A stretch of 64,000 nucleotides of DNA from Paraescarpia echinospica (Eukaryota > Annelida > Polychaeta > Sabellida > Siboglinidae). The stretch is taken from positions 62,062,382 to 62,126,381 of the forward strand of contig CM034534.1 of assembly GCA_020002185.1 (NCBI GenBank), given 5' to 3'. The notes below the pieces were generated by a model. It saw only the letters and a program-made list of their open reading frames with translations. It was not told the DNA's origin and searched no databases. Of this stretch, positions 1-12,178 are shown piece after piece; the first letter of the stretch is position 1; every line of letters starts with the position of its first letter. Both the position numbers and the translations under genes were made by a program.

Positions 1-1434
1 TGTCAGGGCCACCACCCTTCGATGTGGGTAGAACCCTCATGTCACCAGAAGAAGTTGAACCCTAGAGTGTGCCTGAAAGATAACTCCAGGGTTCTCATGA
101 ACCTATACTGGTTGCCTTTGTTAGGCAGAAGATAAAGCACTGTAACACTGGCAACTTGAGGTAATGATTTCTGATTCCACCCCTGATACACACCCCATGT
201 GTCAGTAATTGAAAGCACTGGGGATCAATGAACTGTTTGATCTGGGGCTGTTAGTCGCACTACTAACCTGAATAACACACTTATTAGGATAACCTGAGGA
301 ATTCCTTGAAAACAAGTCATTAGCAATTATCAGTGTATTTCTCCACGCTGTATATATATCTGCATGAACATTGTTGCTTGTGTGTTTTTCATACCGGGAT
401 ATCTTGTTGACCCATCAAGGGTGAGAAGTAAATAGATGAAGGATTTATATAAGTTATTTGACATATATGAAAACTATTGCTGCACCCAGTGGTTACAGCA
501 TCAGGCTGTCAGTCGAGAAGACCGATATTTCAAAATGTCCAATGCGTTGAGGTTTTATTTACCGGTGGTTAGACGGTTCATGCTAGAAGTCAGACGGCAG
601 TTCATACTGGCGGCATTTGTGTGGTGGCATCCAGAAGACAAGCATTTTTGCTAATATGGTCAATTGTAAATTAATCATGAATCATCTCTGACTTGAAATG
701 GAAAGCAGACAGTAGCTGCAACTGTGAATCTCACAGACAACCCCAAGGGATACACCCAGTGGTTGGGCCACAAGAGGATATGTTTGATCCCTGTGGAGAT
801 GACACAGGTTACTACTCAGAAAGCCCCACATTCCAGCAACTCTGCCATCCAGGTGTAATTCTCTCCTGTGCACATTCTTGGCACTAATGAAGAGGTAATT
901 GGGGTGTTAATTGCACTATCTTCCCTGCTGCCCCAGTGGACATCCTATGGTTTGGGTTATTGTTACTTTTCCACAGTACTACTAGTCTGGCCAGGCTGTC
1001 AAAACGGGGTTATTATTATCCGGTACATACTTATCCGTTGTAAATGGGTGTATTATTAGTAATATGATACTTTGGTGTACCTGGGATCTATTAATTCATA
1101 TCTCTGGTTGTTGCCCCTGTGGTAATGGTTTGGTTAATTCGGGTTGAGATAGAGACCACCACTTTGGTAGGCAAGAACAGATCTGATAATGCTTTGATCT
1201 CCTTCCCTGTATGTTACTGTCACTTGTATGGCTTCCATGTGGAAGGATCTATTTTATTACTTCTTTCTTGCAATCTTGCTTGTGGGGGTGGTGTCACTCT
1301 GTCTGATCTGCCATCTTTATGATACTTCTCCATCTATCCTAATCTTCAGCAGTTTTCTTCCACTTGGCGTTCACCCCTGTCTTTTCATGATCTCTCCTGA
1401 CTCTATCTCTCCATCTTCAGCATATTTGTCTTAA

Positions 1435-1640
1435 TACGAATACGAATATATTTATATCAGGCCAAAACCCATATACAATTGTTGCATATAAATAAAATAC
1501 ATAGTTTTTTAAAAGTAGACAAATTAGGCACACAAATAGATACAAATTAAAATAAAATAAAGTAATAAGTTAAATAAAGTTAATAAATAAGTTTAAAACA
1601 ATATTAACAAATACTTAAATAAATATGTAAAACATGTAAA
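1435..1640. repeat. AT-rich interspersed repeat, copy 1
   Basis: It shares a series of words with 38505-38700 in the same order: ACGAATATATTTATATCAGG, AAAACCCATA(T/A)ACAATTG, AATAGATACAA and AATAAAATAA. It is probably the tail of an unclassified dispersed element. Confidence 0.6.
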
Positions 1641-2734
1641 ATCTCCGTTTCACAATATAAAGAGATTCGGCCCAGATAGACCACATTACTAGGAGTCACT
1701 GACCTCTTTTCACTGTTTTTTTGTTTTTGTTTTACTAAATATTTTTTAATTATAGTAATATACTTGTATACTGCACACTAGGTACTTTAATTTGTGGTCA
1801 AATAAAAAATTGTTGTTGTTCATTTTTGTCTATGTCTTCTCCTTCTGTCACTCTCTTCTGCTTACCATCCTCTCTGCGACAATCTTTCCTTACTCATTCT
1901 GTACATGTTCTGCCCATCTCAATCTGCTCCCAAATCCCACCCTGAATGACATACACCTGTGATTCTGCTTATCTACATCACTGGTTTGATGAATATGTTC
2001 AAAAAGGGATGTCGCACAGACTGATACATTATTATTATTGGATTTCACTCAAAGACAAAGGCAACTGCCTGGGCACAGTTAAAATAGTTTGAGTTGATCT
2101 TCGAATATGTCATTTGACGATTCAAACAGTTCAGCTGACACCTTTATACAAGGATATGAAGAATGAACGGTTGATTGATTGACAACACTAACAATTCTTA
2201 TCATCAGAGGTAAAATGATAAAAAGTGTTGCTCATATATATTCTTCTCACAGTTCAACGTTCACTTACAAAATTCAGGTAGTTTATTTACTGCACACGTG
2301 ACACAAATGTGACGTGTCATTTACTGAGTGGACAGACCAGCCTGTAAGCGTGTTTGTCAGTGTTATTTGTGGCACAGGAAGTCATGTCAATGACATATGT
2401 CCACAATTCATAAAACATGAGCCTTCAGCACTACATGGCTTTACTATGCATGAATCACAGTCAACTGTGTTCCTTCCTGTGGCCAGCATGAGAAAGTATG
2501 TGTGGGTTAATAGGTTGGCCACTCATTTGTAGTAGCCTAGAATTTATAAGTACAATGTAAGACATCCAAGCCCGAATTAAAGATAACCATTTGTACCAAA
2601 GAGACAAAAATGTAATATTTGATCACACTTATATTGCATATTTTATAGTTTTCTATAACTAAAATATTGTTTTAATATATTTATATATGTGTGTGTAAAG
2701 TTTGTGTTAACCAAAGCCATTTAGCCACTGGCTA

Positions 2735-2782
2735 AAACATGAAGTTTGGCTAAACAAAATTAAGTTTGGCTAAACAAAATGG
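2735..2782. repeat. 21-bp tandem duplication
   Basis: AAGTTTGGCTAAACAAAAT occurs twice in a row; a related TTAGCCACTGGCTAAA palindrome lies just upstream. Confidence 0.75.
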
Positions 2783-4740
2783 AACACGTTTATGGCCAAG
2801 TTCTGCCATTAACAAAATGGATAACAGAAAACATCATTTAATGTGAACCTAGACGTGATGTAAAGTTTTTAATATTAATTTGTTATTGGTATTAATTAAA
2901 ATGATGATGATGCTCGAACGAACAGATCTGTCACTGCAGTGTACCGTAATATGAGCAGTCCAAAGAACCTACTGTTACTTCACTTATGCATGAAGTGTAC
3001 TGTGTGTAAATTGTGTGGTGTTACAGTGAAACGTGAGTACAGATCTGTATATCGTGCAGTGCTGTTTTAGGGCAAACAACGTAACGAACATAATTTTTTA
3101 ATGTGTACCTAAAACAGTTGTACTAAACACACAGATGTCTATTATTACAGATTTCACTTTATCTCATTTAATCATTGTTACATTTGTTTTTCTCAATTCA
3201 ATAACTAATTATGCGTGCAGTTTGCATTCCTTTCCTTGGGGCAACGCACCCGATTTGGCTGAGAACCTGATGGATGTGAATATTTGTCATTATAAGAATG
3301 ACAAAAATAAGAACCATGTCTGCTGATCTACGCGATATCACATTCATATAATGCCAAAAATAAATACGAGCTTTCATTTGGCCGCAGAATTTTGGCAACT
3401 AAAATGAAACCCCTAGGCGTCTTGTATGTTCAATCTTAAATGTATATATTAATATAATACTTAAGTCATCAGGTGCTTAAGTTTCTCACAGATGTGTGTC
3501 GTGTTCTGATTTAACACACGTGTGGTAGTTACATAAGGAGACACGGCATAGACATTGTGATTTATGGTAGTTTTGTAGACTGTTACATGTATACATGGGA
3601 CTTTATGTCAAGTGGCTATTGACCAACATGCACTGGTTTTATGTGAAATTAAGTCGATAGACAAGGCTACAACAGTGTGTTTGTTCCTTGTCGGTGTCAT
3701 TTCCTTCGATTGTCTAGTTTACTGAGTCAGTTGATTTAACCCTGCCTCAAACTAACTGGTAATAATTTAAAAAAGCAACAGGTACAAAGTAACAGATTTT
3801 GCCATGCAGGAGAAAGTAACAGAAAAAGTTACTGAATGAACAGAAATTAAATACCACATAATTCTAGTCCATCTTTCAATGTTCAACATCTAAACGATTT
3901 CGTCATTGTTAAAACCTTGCAACTTTTCTGATTTTCATCCAACAGCTTTTAAAATGTAATTCTTATGTTGTTGTTTTTCAGTTTTCTGCAGTTTTCTGAT
4001 TTTTGTCTGAGTTCATTTATTTTTAACCAAGACATCTAGCTGGAAACTTCACATGCAAAGAAATATATCTGCTAAAACCGAATGAATAAATAATGTAAAA
4101 GTGTTAAAAATGTCAATCGTAGTTGATGTTTTTCGCTACAAATACAGATGAAATTCAACTGTGATGCATTGCATAGTGACTGACCCACTTCAATTAATTG
4201 CCACATGTCTTGGTCAAATAGGGATGTCACATAATGTGTTCTGTGACAGGCCCAGGGTCCAGTAACAGCATGTTACTGTTGTCATACCTACAGTAACAAA
4301 TACCCTGCAATCAACACCCTGTGGTCTGGTGTGTAATTATAGACACGGTCTGCAAGGTTGTATGTAAGTGATGTTTAAGTTTTCACACATAGATAAAAAC
4401 AGTCAGTAGTTGAGTTGGTGGTTTGATAGCGTAGGTTAAAATGTGACGGATACATTGCTAACAGTGTGGCTATGTGAATTTTCTACCATGTTGGAATGAG
4501 CTTGGTATGAGGTAATATGAAGGTCGTTTAAGGTCACGGGACATGCAGTGTAAATACCATGTAGCGAGTTTTGAGTGTTTAGGTTACGATGTAAAATATT
4601 GATGCATTAAAGTGTGTCCAAATTGTATTTTTACGTTTTCCATTTAACAGAATTTGTGATGTTCTATGGCAGTGTTGTTGTAGAGTTACATTACAATGTA
4701 TGTGAATCACGTGGTATTTGTGAATGTTGGGGTCAGTAAA

Positions 4741-4815
4741 TGAATGGAAGGGTGAGTGGTAGGGTGGGTCAGGGTGGGTGGTAGGGTGGGTCAGGGTGGG
4801 TAGTAGGGTGGGTCA
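4741..4815 (+). repeat. G-rich short tandem repeat, potential G-quadruplex
   Basis: Alternating GGGTGGGTCAGGGTGGGTGG and TAGGGTGGGTCAGGGTGGG words give well over four G3 tracts with 1-4-base loops on the + strand. Confidence 0.75.
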
Positions 4816-4855
4816 GTGGACGTAGAGCTTATTCTAATGCAGAGTTGGCAAAGTA

Positions 4856-5172
4856 AAGTAAACTGTAAGTGCTTATATAGCGCAGTATCCAGTCATTAGC
4901 ACTACTTAAAGTGCTTTAGACTTTACTCCCTGGCAGACCTGTTCAATTGAACATCATCTCAACTTGTCTGGGAAGCATTCAGCTATGCTGCAGATACTGC
5001 ACCAAGACGGTGCATACACAAATCCACTGTCTACAGCCAGGTACTCAGTGAACTGGAGCAGAGTAGAGTGAACAAAGTTGCTCAAGGTTCAGAACACCAA
5101 TACAGGATTTGAACCCAGAATCTCTCAGTTGAGTCCACCGCTCTGATCACTACACCATAAGGCTCTGTGCAA
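4856..5172 (-). mobile_element. tRNA-derived SINE, family A
   Basis: On the minus strand it has an A-box-like TGGTGTAGTGA and a B box GGTTCAAATCC, then a body shared with the copies at 37866 and 54388 (GCTGAATGCTTCCCAGA, AGTAAAGT, 'GACTGGATACTGC'). It lies in the upstream flank or intron. Confidence 0.75.
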
Positions 5173-5924
5173 AGTGGGCATCATATTGATCAGTAGGCAA
5201 AGTAGGAGTAGGCAAAGTGAGGTGAAGTGATCCTAACTACACAACATGAGTGACCACTCGCTGTGTGGTCAATATAGTCTGACCATTCTGACTGATCCCT
5301 CATTCTGATTACATATCATGAAAGGGGGTCAAGACTTGGGGGTATAAGTTACCCCTCATGGCGGTACAACATAGGATAGACTTCATACATTGAGTCGATT
5401 ATATGTGACCACTGCACAGTACAGGTAAGCCAGCTTGACCATTTGACCAATAGCTCTGGTCATTGAGTACCTAGTGGTCATCTGATGATGCTGGTGGTGA
5501 CAGTTAAGGACATGGCTTGATCAACCTCTACAGATGGTCACTGATAGTCATGGTCAAGTCCATTGTGTGTGTTGACTTAGATTACATACTTCATTATGGA
5601 CGTAGGTCAGTTAGTTCTGATGTTGTGTTGCATTAGAGTGGTCTCATGCCCTGAGGAACAAGACCAGAATGTTCCATGACCCTGTCACCCAATGTCCTGT
5701 TTGTTGCAAACGGCTGATGAGTGGAATGGTGGGTGGGAATGTAAAGTCACAGGACAAAAATCACTGAAAAAGTACATAGCCAGGGTAAGAAAGAGTCATA
5801 GGAAATAAACTCACAACATTCTTTTATTCGAAGGTAAATATTGTGGTGAAGTGCTGCCATATTCTTGCACATTTTCATTGATAACTGGGTACAAGTGAGA
5901 TTTATAAGTAAAAACGTTATGTGT

Positions 5925-6190
5925 TCTTATACGTAGTGCGATGTCAAGTCCTTAGAACTGCACAGAGCACTTCACACTTCATCCCTGCCAGACCTGTTCA
6001 GTCCAACACCATCTTGAGTATGTGATTCTGGGAAGCATTCAGCCATGCTGCACTTACTGAGTGAAGACTTCTTTCACATATATCCAGCCCCATTAATAGC
6101 TAGGTGCTCATATATACATAGCTGAATGAATTAAAGCTATGCGGAGTAAACAAAATAGCAAAGAACAAAATATTTCTTCAGTTGAAATTT
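5925..6190 (-). mobile_element. SINE family A, degraded copy
   Basis: Its body matches the 4856 copy in the same orientation (CATCCCTGCCAGACCTGTTCA, GGGAAGCATTCAGCCATGCT), but no clear B box remains, so the tRNA head is lost or diverged. Confidence 0.65.
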
Positions 6191-7444
6191 TGAATGTGTA
6201 AGGAATATTGAATACACGGAATAATTTGAAAAAGTCCCAATGTGTTTCTTACAGCGAGAGCCCAGTGTATAAGCCTTTGATATCTTTGTGATCACCTCAC
6301 CCATGGAGAGTGTATATATGCTCTCAGAAGACCCAAGTCATTATCAGGTCCACCAACTGTCACAACCTGTTGGACACCCTTGAAAACTAATCCGCAGGCA
6401 ACGTACTTAGACGCTGGGGTGAATGGCTCTTGTTCTGAAGTTAGTTCAGATGGGTTCTTAGTAAGCTCTGGTCCATTCTATCACCTGACAATGGAACATA
6501 GAGTGGATGTGGTCTTGGTTTCATGTCATCCCTCAAGCTAATGAGGACTCTACAGGTAGTCAGGTATCTACTCCTCTCTGTGCGTATCCAGTAAAGCATG
6601 TCTCGTGGTATAAGGCACGTCATTTATTTTGTGTTGAGAATATGATACTTGACAGACATTTTCCTTTCATGATCAAGGTGTTTTTAGATTGAAGGTTAAC
6701 TTTCAGCAAATGGGGCATGGTTTTTAAAGGTATAAAATCTGAATAGTTGTAGAATGTAAGCCATAATTTTCAAAGATAATGTTAATTTTATTGCAATATA
6801 TATACTATGTTTATTGTAATGTTTTTACTATCACAAAATATGATTTAATAAATCATTTTTAACATAATTCAATTGTTATTAGTTTATGAATATCAAGCTT
6901 GTTTTTCAAGCATGAAGTACAACTGTGATGTTTAAGTTAAAACATGACTTATTACAGATAATAATAAAAATAACCCATTGGTTCATTTAATCGATACCTG
7001 CTAATAATATTATTTGATTTTCTGTATTTAACCCACACTACTGCTGCCATGTGCATTATTTTAAACTAGGTCTTTATTATTTAATATCAACCAGTCATAA
7101 ATTGCCATGTAACTGTTGGCAGACAAATAATGACAAACTTCCCCACATTTGTTTGAAACAACATGTAGCACAGACGGTGGCTTATTCTGTGACACAAATT
7201 TGTGTTATATGGTGTCATACATTCGTGTTCCCACACAATCACATGGCCCCGAGGTATGGAAACACGTGTACAGCTTTGTCTACAGGAAGTGTGTGTCACC
7301 TGATCAATTATGTAAGTTTTTAATTTTTAGCGCATAGTTTGAATGTTTCTCTTATTGTGGCGGTTTATAAGCTGCAATATCAATTTGCCTTGTGTTGAAA
7401 GGAAGGAAAATAAGTTTAATTTAAACAAGAGTCTAATAATAAAC
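6191..7444. other. AT-rich non-coding stretch
   Basis: Overlapping frames on both strands near 7050-7340 (up to 90 codons) have no recognisable domain or flanking splice sites that would join KNDC1 in phase 0. I see no gene. Confidence 0.55.
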
Positions 7445-8215
7445 ATAAGAATTGGTGGCCAGAAACAATCAGTAATGATGTGTGATATGAAAGAAGAAAT
7501 AAGAATATGGTGGTCAGAAACGATCAGTAATAATGTGTGATATGAAAGAAGAAATAAGAATATGGTGGCCAGAAACGATCAGTAATGATGTGTGATATGA
7601 AAGAAGAAATAAGAATATGGTGGCCAGAAACGATCAGTAATGATGTGTGATATGAAAGAAGAAATAAGAATATGGTGGCCAGAAACGATCAGTAATGATG
7701 TGTGATATGAAAGAAGAAATAAGAATATGGTGGCCAGAAACGATCAGTAATGATGTGTGATATGAAAGAAGAAATAAGAATATGGTGGCCAGAAACGATC
7801 AGTAATGATGTGTGATATGAAAGAAGAAATAAGAATATGGTGGCCAGAAACGATCAGTAATGATGTGTGATATGAAAGAAGAAATAAGAATATGGTGGCC
7901 AGAAACGATCAGTAATGATGTGTGATATGAAAGAAGAAATAAGAATATGGTGGCCAGAAACAATCAGTAATGATGTGTGATATGAAAGAAGAAATAAGAA
8001 TATGGTGGCCAGAAACAATCAGTAATGATGTGTGATATGAAAGAAGAAATAAGAATATGGTGACCAGAAACAATCAGTAATGATGTGTGATATGAAAGAA
8101 GAAATAAGAATATGGTGACCAGAAACAATCAGTAATGATGTGTGATATGAAAGAAGAAATAAGAATATGGTGGCCAGAAACAATCAGTAATGATGTGTGA
8201 TATGAAAGAAGAAAT
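7445..8215. repeat. 55-bp minisatellite, about 14 copies
   Basis: The unit begins GTGTGATATGAAAGAAGAAA and contains GGTGGCCAGAAACGATCAG. Spacing of 55 bp was checked at 7480 and 7535. Copies are nearly identical: central units have CGATCAG, outer units CAATCAG, and two late units GGTGACC. It ends abruptly at GAAATCGTGAACC. Confidence 0.95.
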
Positions 8216-11200
8216 CGTGAACCAATTAAACATTAACTTAGGAGGAAATTATGCCGGAAAAGCCAAAGTGTGAGGAAGCCACGAGAACACATCACAAGAC
8301 AGGCGCTCACATGAACCCTCAAAGGAAAAGGGGAATGATGAAACTGTTATGAGTAATTACATTGTGGCTGAATTCTTCCTAGAGATGGCAGGTTGGTGTT
8401 GGAACATTGAGTAATGTGTGAAGTGCTCGATACTGCGCGATATGAGACTTTGCCTTTATCTTGCACTGTTGAAGACAACAGGAGAGATTTGTCTCTTCAA
8501 GAAGCGACATAATGGATGACACTGGCTGGTGCTTTATGTGGAGACCAGGCCATTACTTTGACAGGCAATGTGTCACAGTGGATGTACCTATCACTTATTT
8601 AGTTGGCTGTGTATACAGTCTATCCAGGGGGTAGGACTTGTCTCATTGTGGCAAGCCCAGAGCACCCATGGGAATATCTGATTTCCTAACCAATGTGTAA
8701 GGAAGTGACAAATGTATCAGATGTGGTGTTTAAAATTAGCCATCACCTGTGAGATTACCACCTAATCTTCCCATGCCAATGCAGAGGCAGGTATTTTTTC
8801 TACACGCGTTATACAAATGCAGATCACAGTTGTGATTCATCATTCATCGTTGTTGTCTGTAAGAACCATTTGTGGAGTTACAGAGTGTATCTTTGTATGT
8901 TGGACGTGGCTTTCTGGCAAGAACTGTTACATGGCATTTGTTAAGCAAATCACTGGCACTTGAAGTTGAAAAGTCTCGCAGTTGCCAACGGAAAATCAAT
9001 TGTTCAAACTGTTGAACACTTGTTATCTTTATTGTGACATATCTTTATTGTGACATATCTGATCTCACCTGGGTATTCCAGTCCTGTCTTCTTCTTGTCG
9101 TAACAATAATTTTTTCAAGAAGTCAACCCTGGATTTAGCTGCTGAGTCATAGCACATAATGACAGTGTCTCTGTCAGCCCAATTGTTTGCTCCTTGTCTC
9201 CAGTTCCATGTTGCCTCCTCTTGTTCTCTAAGAGTTGAGGCTGAACTGTAATTACAGAAAATGGCTGTTCATATCACAGTGAACTAATCTGCCATCTTGT
9301 TTCTGTTTTTTGCTGTTTCTGTAGTTTTATCAGGCCAGGTTTGGTATCAATGCCCAAAGTAAGGTGGTTCTTATGTGTAACCAAAGTATTGGGATAACTG
9401 TACCCTTTGAATTATGTTAGGAAAGGGAAAAAGATGCTTCTGTTGTTTGATTAAGAGTTGATTGAAGTCTTCAATGTTTCTTGGTTGGACATATACTGTG
9501 CAAGTATTTATTTGAAACAAATTAAAAATGAAGTAAATCAATTTTATAAAAATGTATACAGTTTGTGTGTGTGATGTATTTGTACATGCGTGCATGTTTG
9601 TGCACGTATGTATATTCACCACAATGCATTGTTTTGTTCAACTTTAAATGTAAGTTTAGTATAAAAATAAATGATGCAGCAAAGTTTGATTGTATTCTTT
9701 CATCTCCACAGAAAGTAAAAAGTAATGTTGACATATGGACGTGCAATTAATGATTGATTGATTTGAGTTAATCACCCATGATAATCTGCAGCCTCTGCCA
9801 ATTTGCCTAGTGGGGAGTCAGCAATCTTATAATCCACACACACACCCTAAATAACCCATTTACTATCAACCCAGCCACTCCTTGTCATACCCACACAAGG
9901 AAGTATTCGTACAACTTTAAAGGTATCTAATCTAGTAATTTCATTGAAATTTTAACTATGCCACCACAAACATTTGTATTGATCCAGTCTCAATTGTTTG
10001 AGTAATTATTCCCATGAGCACAGACATAGTTGGCAGAGTTCCCATGCGTGACGTCCACTGCTGTGGTCACTTATCCGGACTCTGTAGAGTCACCCTTCTT
10101 ACACCCCAGGCGAACATTTTCAATTGGGTATTTTAGAGTCTTGATCTCTCACTCACCAGTGTGGGTAATGAGTTTAGACTGCAATGTGGGTGTAGCCAGT
10201 GGGGGTTATTAGTCCAAGACAGGTTATACATTGACCCCTTGTGTGGGGTTGTTTAGTGTGTTTATTTTAAATTGTCGGCTATAAACAACCAGTAGAATGT
10301 GCTTCAACTTTCTGGGTGGCATCCAAAGAGCAGTCAATATTCTAACGTTCAGTTGCCTGGTTTGTGGAACCAGTAAGATACCCATCCTCTGAGAGGGAAC
10401 TTTGTAGTTTGTAAACTTGGCTCTAGATGACTGTCTTGATGGTCATGTCAGAAACAAAGCAAAGACGTCCTTAGTTGATGGTGCCATATACAGACTGTTT
10501 ACAGGCGTGCAGCAGAAAACTTCATAGAGTTTTCATGTCAGACGTATGACAACAATTACATAACTGATTGATCAGTAGTTCAGAAAAATTATTTATGTTT
10601 TCTATGATTTTTCAAGCTAAACCATCCAGTAATCAGTAGGAGATGATTTACGTGAGGTTGAGCAATCGTAGAATCACGCACAGCACTGCAAACAGTTGTC
10701 ATATGCACAGTACTGCATGAACCCTTAACCCAGGGAGAATTTCTTTAAAAAGGCTTTATTACAGGTCATTCCTAGTGTTGTAAATTAGCTCTGGTGGGAA
10801 GCATCTGGGGGTACTGGGGTAGTAGTCAAATATACACCTGCTCGACTATAGTTATATGAATCAATTTTTTATTAACACCTGGACAACCAGCTGCAGTAAT
10901 TTTAATATTTGTGGTTTACCACAAACTAGCATTTATGGCAACTTTGAACCAGCCATATGGAGTGATTGCCATACATTGGCCTTTGTAGTGTCGTTTGTAC
11001 TACACAATTTAGCAGTGTCTACGGGTACTGAACTAGCAATGTAAAGAAACATAACATGTATTGAAACAAAACCAAATTTTCACCAACGCTTTATAAATCA
11101 GCATGCAATGCATGTAGGGTTTTGTGTTCATTTCTTTGTTTGTTTGATAATCTCCACAGTGTGATTCATGTGCTAATGAGAACTTCTCTGCTGCAAATTG

Positions 11201-11344
11201 AAGTTATAGATTATTTATAAAATGTGTCTGCATATAGATGTGTTTTTATTACCACATTGGAAACATTAAATAAAAAGACATGTTTGTTTTGCATTCTAAA
11301 CATCTTCAAGTGACATTAGTGTAGTTATTGGCAGAATTTACAAA
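8216..11344. other. Non-coding stretch after the 55-bp array
   Basis: Only short frames. A 17-bp duplication (ATCTTTATTGTGACAT) lies at 9027-9061. I see nothing else that can be supported. Confidence 0.55.
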
Positions 11345-11630
11345 CTAAAAAAATACGCTCTTATATGGTGCAGTAACCAGTCCTTAGGACTGATTAAGGC
11401 CCTTCACAGTTCACTCCCAGGCAGACTTGTTTAGTCGAACTCCATATCAATGTATCTGGGAAATATTCAGCAGCATTGCAATTATTACACATGTACTTCA
11501 TTCACAGAATATGTCCACCACTGTCGAAATTGCTTTAGCCTTTTGAAATGGCAGCGAGAGGATTTGAAACGACATTCTATTGATTGAGAGTCTGAGTTAC
11601 AACTCAATGCTGCAGCTCCCTTCATATTGT
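11345..11630 (-). mobile_element. SINE family A copy
   Basis: The minus strand keeps a B-box-like TTTCAAATCC and body words shared with family A (TCACTCCCAGGCAGACTTGTT, CAGTCCTTAGGACTG). It is moderately diverged. Confidence 0.65.
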
Positions 11631-11999
11631 TTTCTCTTGTACAAAATGTGGCCACAGAACTGCCTTAAACACCTGTATGGGCAGACTTGATAGGTCACTG
11701 ACAAAAGCATGCATTTTAGAGGTGACATCCATTGAAACAGACTGTGGACTGCTATGGGCTATATATGCGTACTTGGCTTAATGGATGAAGGGCTACTTGG
11801 CGTCCAGCGAAACACAGGCAGGATTAATTTGTTGATTCTTGCAATGGTTTGCACAGCAATTTGCAGGTGTTGCTTTTTGGTGGAAGTGCAAATATTGATT
11901 GCATTTCCTACCAAGGTATGCTGTGGTATCTACTATTTCCTCATAAACAGGTTGCAAGTCTTTCATCTTGTGTCTTTATAACAGTTTGATGGTTATATG

Positions 12000-12178
12000 T
12001 ACTGTCGATTCTCGCTTTATGGTCACCTTAGTAATACAGTACGTCACAATTAAAGTCACACCAATTATTTCCTTAACAGTAAAGTGAAGGAAATTAGTCC
12101 CACTAATACAGTCACCTTGCTAGTCAGGTCAGCTTGACCCTGTCCCAAGGGTGACCTTAATACTGGGGTTCAACTGTA
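12000..12178. mobile_element. Tigger/pogo-like MITE, copy 1
   Basis: The ends are imperfect inverted repeats: TACTGTCGATTCTCGC at left; the right end reads inward TACAGTTGAACCCCAGT, then AAGGTCACC. Both are bounded by TA, the target of Tc1/mariner-type elements. The interior is non-coding, and the middle (GTAAAGTGAAGGAAATTAGT) is shared with the other copies. Confidence 0.65.

Larger units (their letters stand above)
1..4740. other. Upstream flank or intron, no gene seen
   Basis: AT-rich sequence with only short, low-quality frames. Apart from the AT repeat at 1435-1640 and the small duplication at 2735-2782, I see no feature. Confidence 0.6.

Noticed and set aside
8252..8351. Short frame MPEKPKCEEATR after AGGAGGAAATT, resembling a bacterial start
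   Set aside because: Chance match; the surrounding DNA is plainly animal intronic or intergenic.
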